64,000 bases of DNA from Eutreptiella sp. 'Long Island Sound 2002' (lineage: Eukaryota > Euglenozoa > Euglenophyceae > Eutreptiales > Eutreptiaceae). The position numbers were made by a program, and so were the translations under genes. Below the pieces are notes generated by a model that saw only the letters and a list, made by a program, of their open reading frames with translations, did not search any database and had not been told where the DNA came from. Positions 1 through 10,315 of this stretch are shown here, in pieces. The DNA lies in assembly GCA_964036045.1 (NCBI GenBank), contig OZ038380.1:120127199-120191198 (forward strand). The letters are read 5' to 3'. Position 1 is the stretch's first letter. The number at the start of each line of letters is the position of its first letter.

Positions 1-380
1 ATGTAAGTACAGAATTAACCTCTAGATTCAGCCACTTAAGTTCCTTCAGAACCTCAAAGGTACTCGAGAAAAATCCCTCACAAAACTCGCCACAGAGAAG
101 CGACGAAAGCGCGCGAACAGGCAACAACAGGCGGCGATTTCACGACAATTAGAAATCGCGGTAGAAATCGGGTATTTCACCGATTTCTAACCACAAATCG
201 ACCATTAAAGTAAAATTATGGTGATTCTACATCGATTGTATGGTTGGGGATCGGATTACAGATCTCGTGGATTAGAGAACAGGGATATCCCGCTGACAGC
301 CGGTTTCAACGGCTTCCGCACGGGTGTGAAGTCTCACAGGATTCTCGGCCATGGGCCATAGGTTCTCGCTACCGCTTCAG
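1..380. other. Unassigned non-coding DNA
   Basis: No coding sequence is supported here. The stretch 130-210 carries several copies of an 'aaatcg'-type word around 'gatttc', giving weak dyad symmetry. The only open frames are short and show no domain-like composition. Confidence 0.4.
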
Positions 381-705
381 TAGCACTTGTCAAGTCTTGA
401 ATTATTGGACTCTTGAATATGCTCTCACGGAGTGAGTTTTTTGCAATCCTGCAACATAGGTTTCAACCTATAAGAGTAAAAGTAGACATATCATTCACAC
501 TCTATCAAGAATTGAGTATCATGCAGAATTGCACATGCACACATGCATTTCCGATATAGGTGAATACTAATGTGTGTCTACAAAATCACACCTATGCACT
601 CTTGCACATACAAAATGCAACCACTTTACTATATAGCGCCCTACACTCAATTTCTAATGGCTAAAAAGCTAAATCAGTGTTATAGGGGCAATGCCAAACC
701 CATTG
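381..705. repeat. Direct repeat, copy 1 (LTR-like)
   Basis: About 320 bp, starting near 'tagcactt', recurs at 2990-3330 in the same orientation with roughly 90% identity by eye. Shared landmarks are 'ctctcacggagtgag', 'tgcaacataggtttcaacc', 'cactcttgcacatac' and 'gctaaatcagtgttat'. The interval of about 2.6 kb could be the body of a short LTR element, but no primer-binding site, polypurine tract or target-site duplication is evident. Segmental duplication is equally possible. Confidence 0.55.
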
Positions 706-1595
706 CACTCCCCTCCCAAGCCGGAACATGGATGTCCAGCCATGTTTGGGCTAAAAATTTACAAACATGGGTTTGGTGTTGTCCGATGGGCAGCCATAGT
801 ATAGGGGAAAAATGCCTTTAAGCATCCGATGTCTACTGAAATCAGTATGTGGGTCTCACCTGCAGTCATACCAACTAAAAGCCCCGCTGGACACAGAACA
901 GATTTGCCTTTAACTTATAAACGCATTTAAAGCGCTTTGTGCCCAAAAAGCTGCTGTGCTTTCTCCCATCTGGCCGCTCGGGCTGCCTATCCACTAACCT
1001 ACTACAAAAGCTCAACACCCTGCAGCTTTCTGGAAAAGGAACGCCAAAAAACAAAAACAATTTACAAACACCCATACCCACACTGCATCCCTGGTAGGCT
1101 TGCACAAGAGCAATCAGTGCATCAGGTATATAGGCATGCACAGTGCACAGTGTTTGTGAACATTGCACAGGCAAAGCGCTGTGCAGATCTCTGTACTCAC
1201 TAAAGTACAACGCAGCGCTGCACTGAGTGTGTAGCTGCTGGTGTATATATATATCTATAAGAAAATATAATCATACAATCAAATGTGATTGAAACCAGTG
1301 CTCAGAAAGCAAACCAAGGCAAAAGCAATTAAGCGTGCAACCCTTGAAACAAAAGCTGTACCAGCCTCGTTCTCACCCGCTGTAGCTGCACACGCATTCC
1401 TCCTCGTCACCCTCTCTTTGTTCTCCAGACATTTGCGTCGCTGTCGCCTTTGCTGGATGCTTGTTGAAACTGCTCTCGCCGTTGCATCTTGCCACTTGCC
1501 TGGCCTCGCCCGTTTGTGTCAGCATAGCGTGTTCCATGGTCGCCATATTCCCTCGTACTCGTGTCCTTGAATCCTTCCACCTCTGTGATGACCTC
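706..1595. other. Region between direct repeats, no supported gene
   Basis: Moderate-GC DNA with short open frames on both strands and no recognisable domain. A short AT microsatellite (tatatatatat) lies at about 1243-1255. Nothing else is supported. Confidence 0.4.
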
Positions 1596-1599
1596 TTGT

Positions 1600-2233
1600 T
1601 CACTTGGGCTCGTGTCGTAACCAGTCCGCGCCTTGGTTTTCGTTTTTCGAAAACTTTGCTCCAGCCCCGCCATTCAGCCCTCCCTTTGGCTGTCTGGTTC
1701 TCATCTCCTTCATCTCCCCTCTTTCGCCCCTTGCGGTGTTTGCCTCCTCGCAGTTCATCGTCGCCTTATCTCCTCTCGTGTCACCCACGCCCTTGGTTAC
1801 GTTGTACTTGCTTGCCAACTGCTGTAAATATCCCCGAACTTGGTCACGGGAGGGCAATACCTCAACTCGGCTCCTCAGTTCTTGTATCTGTTGTTGTCCC
1901 GCCGACAGCGGCCGTAACATCTTATTGGCCGTCATCTTGACCTCCTGCAATCCTTGTTCGAAGATTGCCAGCAGGCAATGCTGTTTGGAAGCAATCTGGG
2001 TGCAGTCGTTACCAGCTCCGCCTTCTGATCCTTGAGCTTCGTAGTTTTCTCCTCCAGATGTCGTGTTGGGTTTCCCATATTGCCTGCCCTGCCCCATTGC
2101 GGCCTTGTTGTTCGTCCTTTTCTGTGTTCTTTTTCAGACTCTTGCGCTGCACTTGCTGCCTGAGGCGCGCACCAAACTCTGTAAACGCCTGCTGCAACCA
2201 GTTGGTTACGGTCTTGGCCTCCTCGTCTAACAT
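1600..2233 (-). pseudogene. Possible Gag-like or coiled-coil protein, frame-broken
   Basis: Two overlapping minus-strand frames (2233-2009 and 2097-1600) read as one hydrophilic, Gln/Glu/Lys/Arg-rich protein if a one-base shift is allowed. The first starts MLDEEAKTVTNWLQQAF and the second contains QQIQELRSRVEVLPSRDQV, both with heptad-like spacing. It lies between the two direct repeats, where a Gag would be expected if they are LTRs. No zinc knuckle or protease is seen, so the Gag idea is inference. A non-transposon coiled-coil protein is possible. Confidence 0.3.
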
Positions 2234-2354
2234 CTAACGTCTGTCACCTTGTTCGCGGTCCACAATGATCTCCATCGCCGACTGAAGCTGCGTCAGCCTC
2301 TGCCGTACTGCTCGCTCGCCCTCCAACTTCTTGGCATGGTACTCCCCAGCATTG

Positions 2355-2632
2355 TTGCCATTACAATTACCACGTTGTCCCCAGCCGTCAAGGCTCCTGT
2401 TCACGGCGCACAGTGGCAGAACTCCTCAAACGCAACCGTACTGACGAACACGTCCTTACGCCATTTTTATCACGTCTGTCCCCATTGTCGTTGCCATGGC
2501 AATTGCCACGCCGTCCCCAGCCGTCAAGGCTCCTGTACACAGAGGAGACACAGCGTACAGCGGCCGAACTCCTCAAACGCAAGGGTACTGACGAACACGT
2601 CCTTACGCCATTTTTATCACGTCTGTGGTCGT
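2355..2632. repeat. Two-copy tandem duplication, period about 136 bp
   Basis: The segment beginning 'gttgccatt(a)caatt' at 2355 repeats at about 2491 as 'gttgccatggcaatt'. Both copies continue through 'cccagccgtcaaggctcctg', 'actcctcaaacgcaa' and 'acgaacacgtccttacgcc'. The copies differ at scattered positions, so the duplication is not very recent. Confidence 0.75.
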
Positions 2633-2989
2633 CTTTTAATACAAAACCCTCACATTCGCTGGAGTCACAGCGCGTTCAGCTCAATTTGTGGTCCCTACAG
2701 TACTCTCGCTGACCAGGACTGGCGCGGTGATACTTGCGGTTGCCAAGGCTGCTCTCCTGTTCATCTGGAGGCCTTCTGGTCTTCATTTTGCAGGGCTAAA
2801 AATTACACTTCAGCTTCAAATACACCAATCACGGCAAATAAATTGTATTACGGTAGTAAATAATCCCAATTTTGCCAATCCTGCAACTGGTTCAAACTCG
2901 AACAAAAATCTCCAATAATGGGCCGTATTTCCCAAAACCTATGTTTTCTTGGTGTATTTGGCAGAGAAAACAAACCCGCAAGTCCCTGG

Positions 2990-3330
2990 TAGCACTTCTC
3001 AAGTCTTAAGTTTATGGAATCTTGAATATGCTCTCACGGAGTGAGTTTTTTGCAATCCTGCAACATAGGTTTCAACCTATAAGAGTAGAAGTAGTCATAT
3101 CATTCACACTCAATCAAGAACGGAGTATCATGCAGAATTGCACATGCACACATGGGTTTCCCATAGAGGCGAATCCTCATTTCCGTCTACAAAATCACAC
3201 CTATGCACTCTTGCACATACAAAATGCAACCACTTTACTATATAGTGCCATACACTGAATTCCTAATAGCTAAGAAGCTAAATCAGTGTTATGTGGGCAA
3301 TGTGTCACACAATGCCAAACACATTGTATT
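2990..3330. repeat. Direct repeat, copy 2 (LTR-like)
   Basis: Second copy of the 381-705 repeat. Its right end abuts the minus-strand gypsy integrase fragment that ends at 3289, so it lies downstream of integrase as an LTR would. The other copy has no pol next to it. Confidence 0.55.
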
Positions 3331-3777
3331 GCGCCCGAACACGAGTTGCGCAGAGTACCCATGTACTGGGGCCGGCACATCATTTGCTGTCCACGTGGCT
3401 AGTGGGAGTAGTTCCACCCACCGCTTTTTGGAGGTTTGTTCCATACATTTACGCAATGAATCAACAATGACCTGTACAGCACGCTCTGCCCTGCAATTTA
3501 ACCGCGGTGTATATATAGGCAACGGCTGGGATTGAACCTTAAGCAGGCAGCACGCAATGGCATATGTTTTCGTATCGTGTTTTCTTGTATGGCAATTAGC
3601 CTTTTCCCCCTGCAGTTTACGGGAAGAAAAAGCCACTGGATGCCAATTGCGACCATCGTGACGCTGCTCCAATCCCCCAGCGACCGCATAGTTGGAGGCA
3701 TCACAGCGCAAGCACCAGGGCTATTCAAGCTGTGGCAAATATAGGCTGTATTTCTGGTTCAGCGCAGTCTTGGGATG
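3289..3777 (-). pseudogene. Ty3/gypsy RNase H joined to integrase by an internal deletion
   Basis: Reading minus strand from about 3777, the frame gives the gypsy RNase H core (CDASNYAVAGGLEQ, then HPVAFSSRKLQGEKANCHT) and jumps within about 30 residues to the distal integrase core (NCRAERAVQVIVDSLRKC, then WVELLPLATWTANDV and LVFGRN). The integrase zinc domain and its first catalytic residues are missing, so the joint is a deletion. A parallel copy with the same joint lies on the plus strand at 8360-8720, which suggests that a deleted master copy was amplified. Confidence 0.8.
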
Positions 3778-4497
3778 CTTAAAGCCATCACTCACACTCA
3801 AGGAACCCGTTTTTTCCACGTGGATCATGACACTAACGTGCGACCTGTGTGATGACGAGTGAAATAGGCCACTTGCACACTCCTTGCACACCGAACCCAA
3901 ACTTTCATTTCACCCTCTTTTTTGATGGCTTTTGGGTGCCAACGAGTCCCCCATGGCATATTCCATTAGTGTACTATGACTCAAACGTCTCACATGCCTC
4001 AGAAGTGTGTCCCATACCTACGGAACACTTTCCCCTGAAAATTCCCAAATATGGGGGTTGTGTAACCGGGTCCTTGCACAACCATCCCCTTGGGCATGCC
4101 ATCCTAACCAAAGAGCCCTTGCGTGCACTGTGTCCTTGTAATGAATAGGTTTTAGTGAAAGGAGAACCATCTTTTCGGCCATCAAACATCACAAACGTTC
4201 ACATGAAAACCAATTTCTGTCTACCGCCATTGGTGTGTGCAACCACCCATTTTCACCGGTTGCACTTGTGCAACCATGTGCAAGTGTATGCAACCACCAA
4301 GCTACGCGGGGTGCACGCCGTACTACAAAAAAAAAGAATCCATTCAATGCCAGCCCATTTGGACTATGCACTACAATTCACACATAGCACCAGCAAACAC
4401 GCATCCTCCATCATTGGATTCGCGTGTCAGACGACGGGCGTCAGGCGTGCCAACGATGCACTTGTGTAGCATACAATAGCATAGCGTTCCCCACGCC
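3778..4497. other. Insertion separating RT and RNase H in the left gypsy arm
   Basis: In the plus-strand copy the RT thumb runs directly into RNase H near 8310. In this minus-strand copy about 720 bp of unrelated sequence lies between them. It is rich in 'tgcaacca'-type words around 4220-4310 and has an A-run at 4327-4335. No coding potential is supported and no clear target duplication was found. Confidence 0.5.
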
Positions 4498-5010
4498 AAG
4501 GCGTAGGTCAATCATCGCCTGCGTCCGGGTTACTTTAGCTTCCTTAGGTGGAAGCCTTTTGCGTTTACGTTTAGCGGGGAGGTTAACTTCGTTCTTGGGG
4601 GCATGGGTGTCTTGTGCCTCGTACTGATATTTACCTCCAAGGGCTTCCATCAGGAGAGCTGCCTATTTCGCGAAATCTGGAATACATTTTTTGTACAACC
4701 CAACCAATCCAGAAAGCCCTTCAGTTTTTTCGCTCTATCTATAGTGCTATAATCGCAGTTATTCAGGGTTTTTCTGTTTTGGCTGGGCTGCGGTTCATTT
4801 TGCCTTCTTCAAGTGACATGCCCTACATACTGTACAACACATCTATTTAAATGGCACCTGGATGGCTTCGTTGTGAGCTTAGCCTCCTCCAGCGCCTGAA
4901 GAAGGGCAACTAAATCATGATAATGATGTTTAATGTATTCCCCACGGATTACAGGATCGTACATTTTAACGCGCAGTGGAAGCGATCGTACCGTTCGTAG
5001 GCAACGATGG
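4480..5010 (-). pseudogene. Ty3/gypsy reverse transcriptase, palm/thumb fragment
   Basis: Minus-strand frames, with shifts, encode the gypsy RT region after the catalytic motif: a VQY(V/I)GHV segment, an SPAKTEALNN-like segment, an FLGLVGW-like segment, then HAPKNEVNLPAKRKRK. The plus-strand counterpart at 7980-8310 reads RCGVQYIGHVLKGCKRYPSP and MKCFLGLVGWYQ. The catalytic YxDD region is not recovered in either copy. Several stops and shifts make this a pseudogene. Confidence 0.7.
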
Positions 5011-5021
5011 GTTAAGGCCCG

Positions 5022-5545
5022 CTTACACTCACCATCTTTGTGCAGGATCTAGTAAAGCTGACAGCTTTTGAAACATGTTCAAAACTTGCCGAAGGGGGTA
5101 AACATACCAACGCCGGCAAAGATCAACTGACAAAACCGACGACAACAAACAACGAACGCAACTACACTTGACACTCAACCATAACTCAACTTGAAAGTAG
5201 ACTACCCCGTAGGTATCTAAGTGAGCGCGCTGCGCACGCAAACTACAAAACTACACTCACCATTGGTAGAAAGAGAGAGAGACAGTGCGAAAGAGAAACA
5301 GAGAGCTGAAAGGAGGTGATCACTCCGTGTACCCTGGGATCTTGTTTCCTTCTCACACCTGTCAGTGAAGCAGCATCCGAATCAGAACAATCCATGGCAT
5401 CGCCGACTCTTAAAAGATCTGGAATTTACCTGTAATGCCTTTCTTCTCTCTTCCTTCCTGACAATCTCTCGTTGTCGCGACTTACATTCCTGTAATGCGA
5501 CCCTCAGGCGCGGCAATCTGTCTGCATTCAGCGTCTATCTGTCAG
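5022..5545 (-). repeat. Left arm of long inverted repeat (gypsy pol 5' part)
   Basis: The complement of this segment is found at about 7325-7860. Paired landmarks are 'cttacactcaccatc' here and 'gatggtgagtgtaag' there, and 'tgcattcagcgtc' here and 'gacgctgaatgca' there. The arms are diverged (roughly 85% by eye) and face each other across about 1.8 kb. They belong to the two oppositely oriented gypsy copies. Confidence 0.75.
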
Positions 5546-5552
5546 TATGCAG

Positions 5553-5876
5553 TTCGGTGACTGTCAGCCAGTCATCCGTGAACATGGTTCAGAGGATGCT
5601 GTTTCCTTCTTCAAAAGGCTGGCACAGGAGTGATTCCACGTACAGGATGCATCTACTAAAGTACATAGGAAATTATGCGCCCAGTTTGAGTCTGAGCATC
5701 CCCTGCATATATATCAGGCTCGAGAAAGGGTCTGGTATAGACTGTATCAAAAGCACCATTTTTCCGAGCCAAATCGTGGGTGGGTCGGGCCTGGGGAGAT
5801 ATGAGAACGCAGAGGCCGCAGTCAGTGCAGGGTTGCTACGAGTCGAGGTGAAGTCCTCCAGGATGGCATGCGGTTG
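5553..5876 (+). pseudogene. Gypsy integrase C-terminal fragment
   Basis: About 170 bp from 'ggtgactgtcagccagtcatc' matches 8770-8927 in direct orientation. Further on, one frame reads RVWYRLYQKHHF and RGWVGPGEI, like the integrase C-terminal module that precedes a GPY/F-type motif. It is orphaned: the integrase core is absent upstream, and the neighbouring sequence is the inverted 5' part of pol. It preserves the sequence that lies beyond the 22-kb insertion in the 8.9-kb copy (ctgcatatatatcaggctcg). Confidence 0.65.
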
Positions 5877-5889
5877 AAGCCATAACTGT

Positions 5890-7320
5890 CCGCTCGTGAC
5901 GTGGGTGGCAAGTAACCGCCGCTGGATTATTATATAGACAGTGATTTCCTAGTGGACTCTGACAAATACATCATAGAAGACGTAGTGGGACACACGAAGG
6001 TTGGGAGGGGGACGAATAGACATATACAGTGGCAAGTCAAATAAAAAGCCTTCCCAGATACAGAGTTCCCGCCAGCGTTGGCGTTTATGCATGACATAAA
6101 CCAGAGGTGGACCAAATACAAACAAAAACACAAAATTGATTTGTGGTTAGCGGATATACGGTTCATTGTCTCTAGGCCCCATACCCCGCAGGCTTGTGTA
6201 CACAGATGGCAGACAAGAATGCAATGAGTTTGATCCCAGGAGGAGCACAAGTGGGTCAGGTTATTGCTGCTGCGGCACGGGCTCGGGCTCAGCTTCCCCA
6301 GTTTGTCCCTGGGTTTCCTGTAGATGTGCACCAGATCCGACAGGTTAGGAGCGTGAGGCAGTGTCATCAGGGGTACAACTGACAGCTATGAGGTCAGATA
6401 TGCTTTGTGCATGATTTGTGTTTGAGAATACGACGTTACGCTTCTGTTGTGATTCAGCGGTCTGCGCTGATCTTCATTCAGTCATAGATTGCCTGGGCTT
6501 CGGACATGCCAAACAGGATGATGCCTCGCTGGGACGGTGTTGGGTAGCAGTTGGATGCCTGTGGACATTGTCCGGGCGTTCAAGGGCCATGGCTGAGGAA
6601 TTACTGCGACCCCCCCCTGTTTGATGTTACCTATCTAGTGTGGAGTGACTGAGTTATGAAGGGTGGTCTAGCACCCTCGCCCTACAGCCCCTTATCCTCG
6701 TCCCCCTTGTATCTGTCATCAATTTCACTGAGCATTAAAAGGCTATAGCCTCTGTTATTCGGAGAACAAACTGCATGGCACTGACCAGTGATTGGGCACT
6801 AGAAGAGTTAAAAAAGGGGGTTTCTACGGAAGGCAGTTTGATAATCGTAAGTCAGTACCCCCCTCCCCCGCAACTGTCCTATATTCTTCCGGAATGAGAT
6901 ACCTTCTATGGTGGGGCTGACAGCCTACAGAAGCCAGCGGACAGAAAGGGGAGTCCATCCTTTGCTTTGTTTTTCCACAGAACTGGCACTGCAGGCCGAT
7001 CTGGCAGTGGATTAAGGCATACGTAACACAAGGAAGGGCAGTGCTACCTCTGAACCCAGACTCTCCCTGCCTGTGCTTCTTTGCAGTATGTCTGTGTTCG
7101 GTTCGGATGCTTTGTGTTTGACAGGTTGAGTGCAGATTACAATTTTTTTGGTGATGGTGTGAAGACAGCGTGGCATCCATGCTCTCCTTTCGTTTGTGTC
7201 ATATAGCATGCAGTGCTTGCTTCAGATGAGCGAGATCAGCCCTCCACATGGAGTGATGTTCAGCTATTATCATTGCTTAGGAAGGGGGTGTGATGTGTAG
7301 TACTGAATGCTGACAGATTG
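5890..7320. other. Spacer between inverted gypsy arms; one exon-like ORF
   Basis: Mostly without recognised features. An exon-like frame on the plus strand at 6206-6343 follows an acceptor-like 'gtacacag' and starts ATG (MADKNAMSLIPGGAQVG, then AAAARARAQLPQFVPGFP). It ends at a donor-like 'cag|gttagg'. The composition is protein-like but no family is recognised. The rest (6400-7300) has only short frames. Confidence 0.35.
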
Positions 7321-7324
7321 CTGC

Positions 7325-7860
7325 TTAATACGGAAAGATGGACGCTGAATGCAGACGGATTGCCACACCTGAGGGTCGCATTACAGTAATGTAAGTCGCG
7401 ACAACGAGAGATTGTCAGGACCGAAGACAGAAGAAAGGCATTACAGGTAAATTGCAGATCTTTTAATAGTCGGCGATGGCATTGATCGTTCTGATTCCGA
7501 TGCTGCACCACTGACAGGTGTGAGAAGGAAACGAGACCCCAGGGTACATGAAGTGAAGCACTCATTTCCCCTCTCTGTCTCTCTTTTGCACTCTCTCTCT
7601 TCTTTCACGAATGGCCAGTGTACTAGTGTAGTTTGCGTGCGTAGCGCGCCCACGTAGATACCTACAGGGTTGTCTATTGTCAAATTGAGTTATTGTTGAG
7701 TGTCAAGTGTCGTTGCGTTCGTTGCTTCTTGTCGTCAGTTTTGTCAGTTGATCTTTGCCGGCGTTGGTATGTTTACAACCTTCGGCGAGTTTTAAACATG
7801 ATGTTTAAGCCTTTGGCTTTACTAGATCCTGCACGAAGATGGTGAGTGTAAGCGAGCTTT
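7325..7860 (+). repeat. Right arm of long inverted repeat (gypsy pol 5' part)
   Basis: Plus-strand counterpart of 5022-5545, leading directly into the RT fragment at 7980. It includes 'ctttgccggcgttggtatg' and the 'actagatcctgcacgaag' segment shared with the left arm. Confidence 0.75.
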
Positions 7861-8914
7861 AATCCATCTTCCCCTACCAACGGTACGCCCGTTTCAACTG
7901 CACGTTAAAATAGAGGATCCTGTAATCCGTGAGAAATACATTAAACAACATTATCAGGCCTTAGTTGCCCTTTTTCGGGCGCTGGAGGAGGATGAACTTA
8001 CAATGATGTCGTCCAAGCGCCATTTTTTCAGATGCGGTGTACAGTATATAGGGCATGTCCTTAAAGGATGCAAAAGGTACCCCAGCCCAGCCAAAACAGA
8101 AGCCCTGAATAACTGCAATTATAGCGCTATAAATAAAGCAAAAAAAATGAAGTGCTTTCTCGGCTTGGTTGGGTGGTACCAAATAGATAGTCAGGACCTT
8201 CTTGCCCCCAAGAGCGTCGTCAACCTCCCCACCGAGCCTAGACGCATAAAGCTGACACCTAGGGAAGCTGAAAAAACCTGGACCCAGGCTATGATTGATT
8301 GCTTTACGCATCCCAAGTCGACGCTGAGCCAGAGATAGAGCCTATATTTGCCACAGCCTGACCAAACCCTCGTGCGCACGCTGTGATGCCTGCAACCGTG
8401 CGGTCGCTGGGGGATTGGAGCAGCGTGACGATGGTCGCAATTGGCATCCAGTGGCCTCTTCTTCCCGTAAACTGCAGGGTGAAAAGGCTAATGGCCACAC
8501 AAAGAAACGCGATACGGGAAATGTATGCCATTCTGTGCTGTCTGTTTAAGGTTCAATCCCAGCAGTCGCCTGTCTATAGACCGCGGTCAAGTTGCAGGGC
8601 AGAGCGTGCTGTACAGGTCATTGTTGATTCATTGCAAAAATGTTGTACAAACCTCCGAAAAGAGGTGAGAGGAACTACTGCCGCTAGCCACGTGGACAGC
8701 AAATGATATGCTGGGCCTTGTACATGGGTACTCTGCGCACTGACGCGTGTTCCTGCGGAAACCAATCGGGTTCAGTGACTGTCAGCCAGTCATCTGTGAA
8801 CATGGTTCAGAGGATGCTGTTTCATTCTTCAAAAGGCCAGCACAGGAGCGATTGCATGTACGGGATGCATTGACTAAAGTACATAAGAAATTGTGCACCC
8901 AATTTGAGTCTGAG
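7861..8914 (+). pseudogene. Ty3/gypsy pol copy: RT thumb, RNase H, integrase
   Basis: Plus-strand remnant in order: RT thumb (RCGVQYIGHVLKGCKRYPSP, FLGLVGWYQ) at 7990-8190; linker LTPREAEKTWTQAMIDC; RNase H core (CDACNRAVAGGLEQRDDG, then ASSSRKLQGEKANGH) at 8366-8510; distal integrase (SCRAERAVQVIVDSLQKC) at 8590-8645; integrase C-terminal region (GFSDCQPVICEHGSEDAVSF, RPAQERLHVRDALTKVHKKL) at 8770-8927. Frameshifts and stops separate the pieces. The RNase H-integrase deletion is the same as in the 3289-3777 copy. The 3' continuation was displaced to 30821 by the 22-kb GC-rich insertion. Confidence 0.8.
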
Positions 8915-8927
8915 CGTCCCCTGTATA
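8915..8927. repeat. 13-bp target-site duplication, left copy
   Basis: 'cgtcccctgtata' here is repeated exactly at 30821-30833. The orphan gypsy copy near 5700 has 'catcccctgcatatatatcagg', i.e. a single uninterrupted version, which supports duplication on insertion. Confidence 0.8.
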
Positions 8928-9494
8928 GGTAGGTAGCTATCTTCGGGAGCTCAGGATGCCTCCCTTGACGATGCGAGAAGAAGGTCTTACCAAGGGGACG
9001 TCCTGTCCCTCCCACTGTGCTATGTCAGGTCTCTCTTAAGCTGCTCCCGAATGTGCTTGAGAAGGCATTGTCGCGGCCACCCGGTTCATGTGTCCCGGGT
9101 GGGAGGGTGTCCCCACATGTGTCCATGACCAGGGTCACATGCCCCCTCCTTTGGGCGGCAGCTCTCGGGGCTGCCAAGCCGCCTGGAGTATCTCTCACCA
9201 CAACGGGTATTGCTCACACTTGTCTCCGGTACGACTGCCTTCCCCTTGTGGCTTGAGTTGCGGGGGGACTCTGCCTGGCAGGCGACCCCCTGCTGGACTG
9301 TGTACCGGCTTGCCTGTCACCAGTTGCTTACCTGGCTCTGGGAAAAGTTTGCCATGGTCCCTGATGCAGCCTGGCCGGTCTCGGACCAGTGGCTTTGGAG
9401 TACCACTCCTGCCCTTGGCCTGCCGGGTCGGCTGGACCGCCCCAGTGCGTCCGACCGATGGGGTGTTGGTTCTTTCCTGTCCCTCGGCTGCCCT

Positions 9495-9775
9495 ACGCGT
9501 GTGCGGTGTCCTGGACCACTTGGCTCCCGCTCACCGGTGTGCCCGCTGGGTGTGTTGTGTTGCGTGTGCGGTGTCCTGGGCCACTTGGCTCCTGTTCACT
9601 GGTGTGTCCGCTAGGTGTGTTGCTTTGCGTGTGCGGTGTCCTGGGCCACTTGGCTCCTGTTCACCAGTGTGCCCGGGTGTAGTGTCCCGTCCACTTGCTG
9701 CCCTCTGTGCTTGTGCGTGTACGGTGTCCTGGCCCACGTGGCACCTGTTCGGCGGTGTGCGCGCTGTGTGCAGTG
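9495..9775. repeat. Minisatellite, period about 65 bp, 3-4 copies
   Basis: Units begin 'gtgtgcggtgtcctgg' at about 9499, 9564 and 9629, with a diverged fourth at about 9717. Each continues 'ccacttggctcctgttcac'. It lies in the 3' part of the GC-rich insertion, and open frames across it are by-products of the repeat. Confidence 0.8.
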
Positions 9776-9857
9776 TGCGTGTGCCGTTGGTGGTTGTGTC
9801 CCTCTTCCTCTGTCCCTAATTTCTTTTCGGTTTTTTGTTTCTTTGTCGTGCCTCCTC

Positions 9858-9871
9858 TTTTTTTTTTTTTG
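9858..9871 (-). other. Internal poly(A) run (minus strand)
   Basis: A T-run on the plus strand is an A-run on the coding strand, following 'ccaattc'. It could mark the 3' end of a nested poly(A)-tailed retroelement inside the larger insertion. The regions 8928-9490 and 9870-10315 hold no supported gene. Confidence 0.35.
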
Positions 9872-10315
9872 AATTGGATGAAAGGAGGCGCGTGTACACT
9901 GCAGGCACAGGCATGGGCAACTTGTGCAGCGGTGCAATAGTGTTGCAATTTCTGGTGTGTGTCGTCGTTGCTTTGGTGGCGGTCGCGCCCCAGGGGGGGT
10001 CCTCGCGTGTCCTGATGTACATGGGTATGGGTCAGGGCGGGTTTGGTTAGGTGCCCCTTTGCTTTTGGTGCTGGCTGGTTAGGCGGCTCTGTCGGCTGTG
10101 GGTGTGGGCTGTGGCTACGTTGCTCCCTCGACGAGCCTGGTTAGGAGTCAACAGCTAGCGGTTATGGGGTGCGGCTCAGGCTTGATTCGTTTTGGGGCTT
10201 TGGCTGGGTTAGGCGGTTTCGACGGCTGCGGGCTTGGGTTCGGTTCTGTTGGGCGTAGCAGTGCCCCTTGGCGTGTGCGTTGGCGTCCTCCGGCTTCCGG
10301 TCTGCCCTGGTGTCT

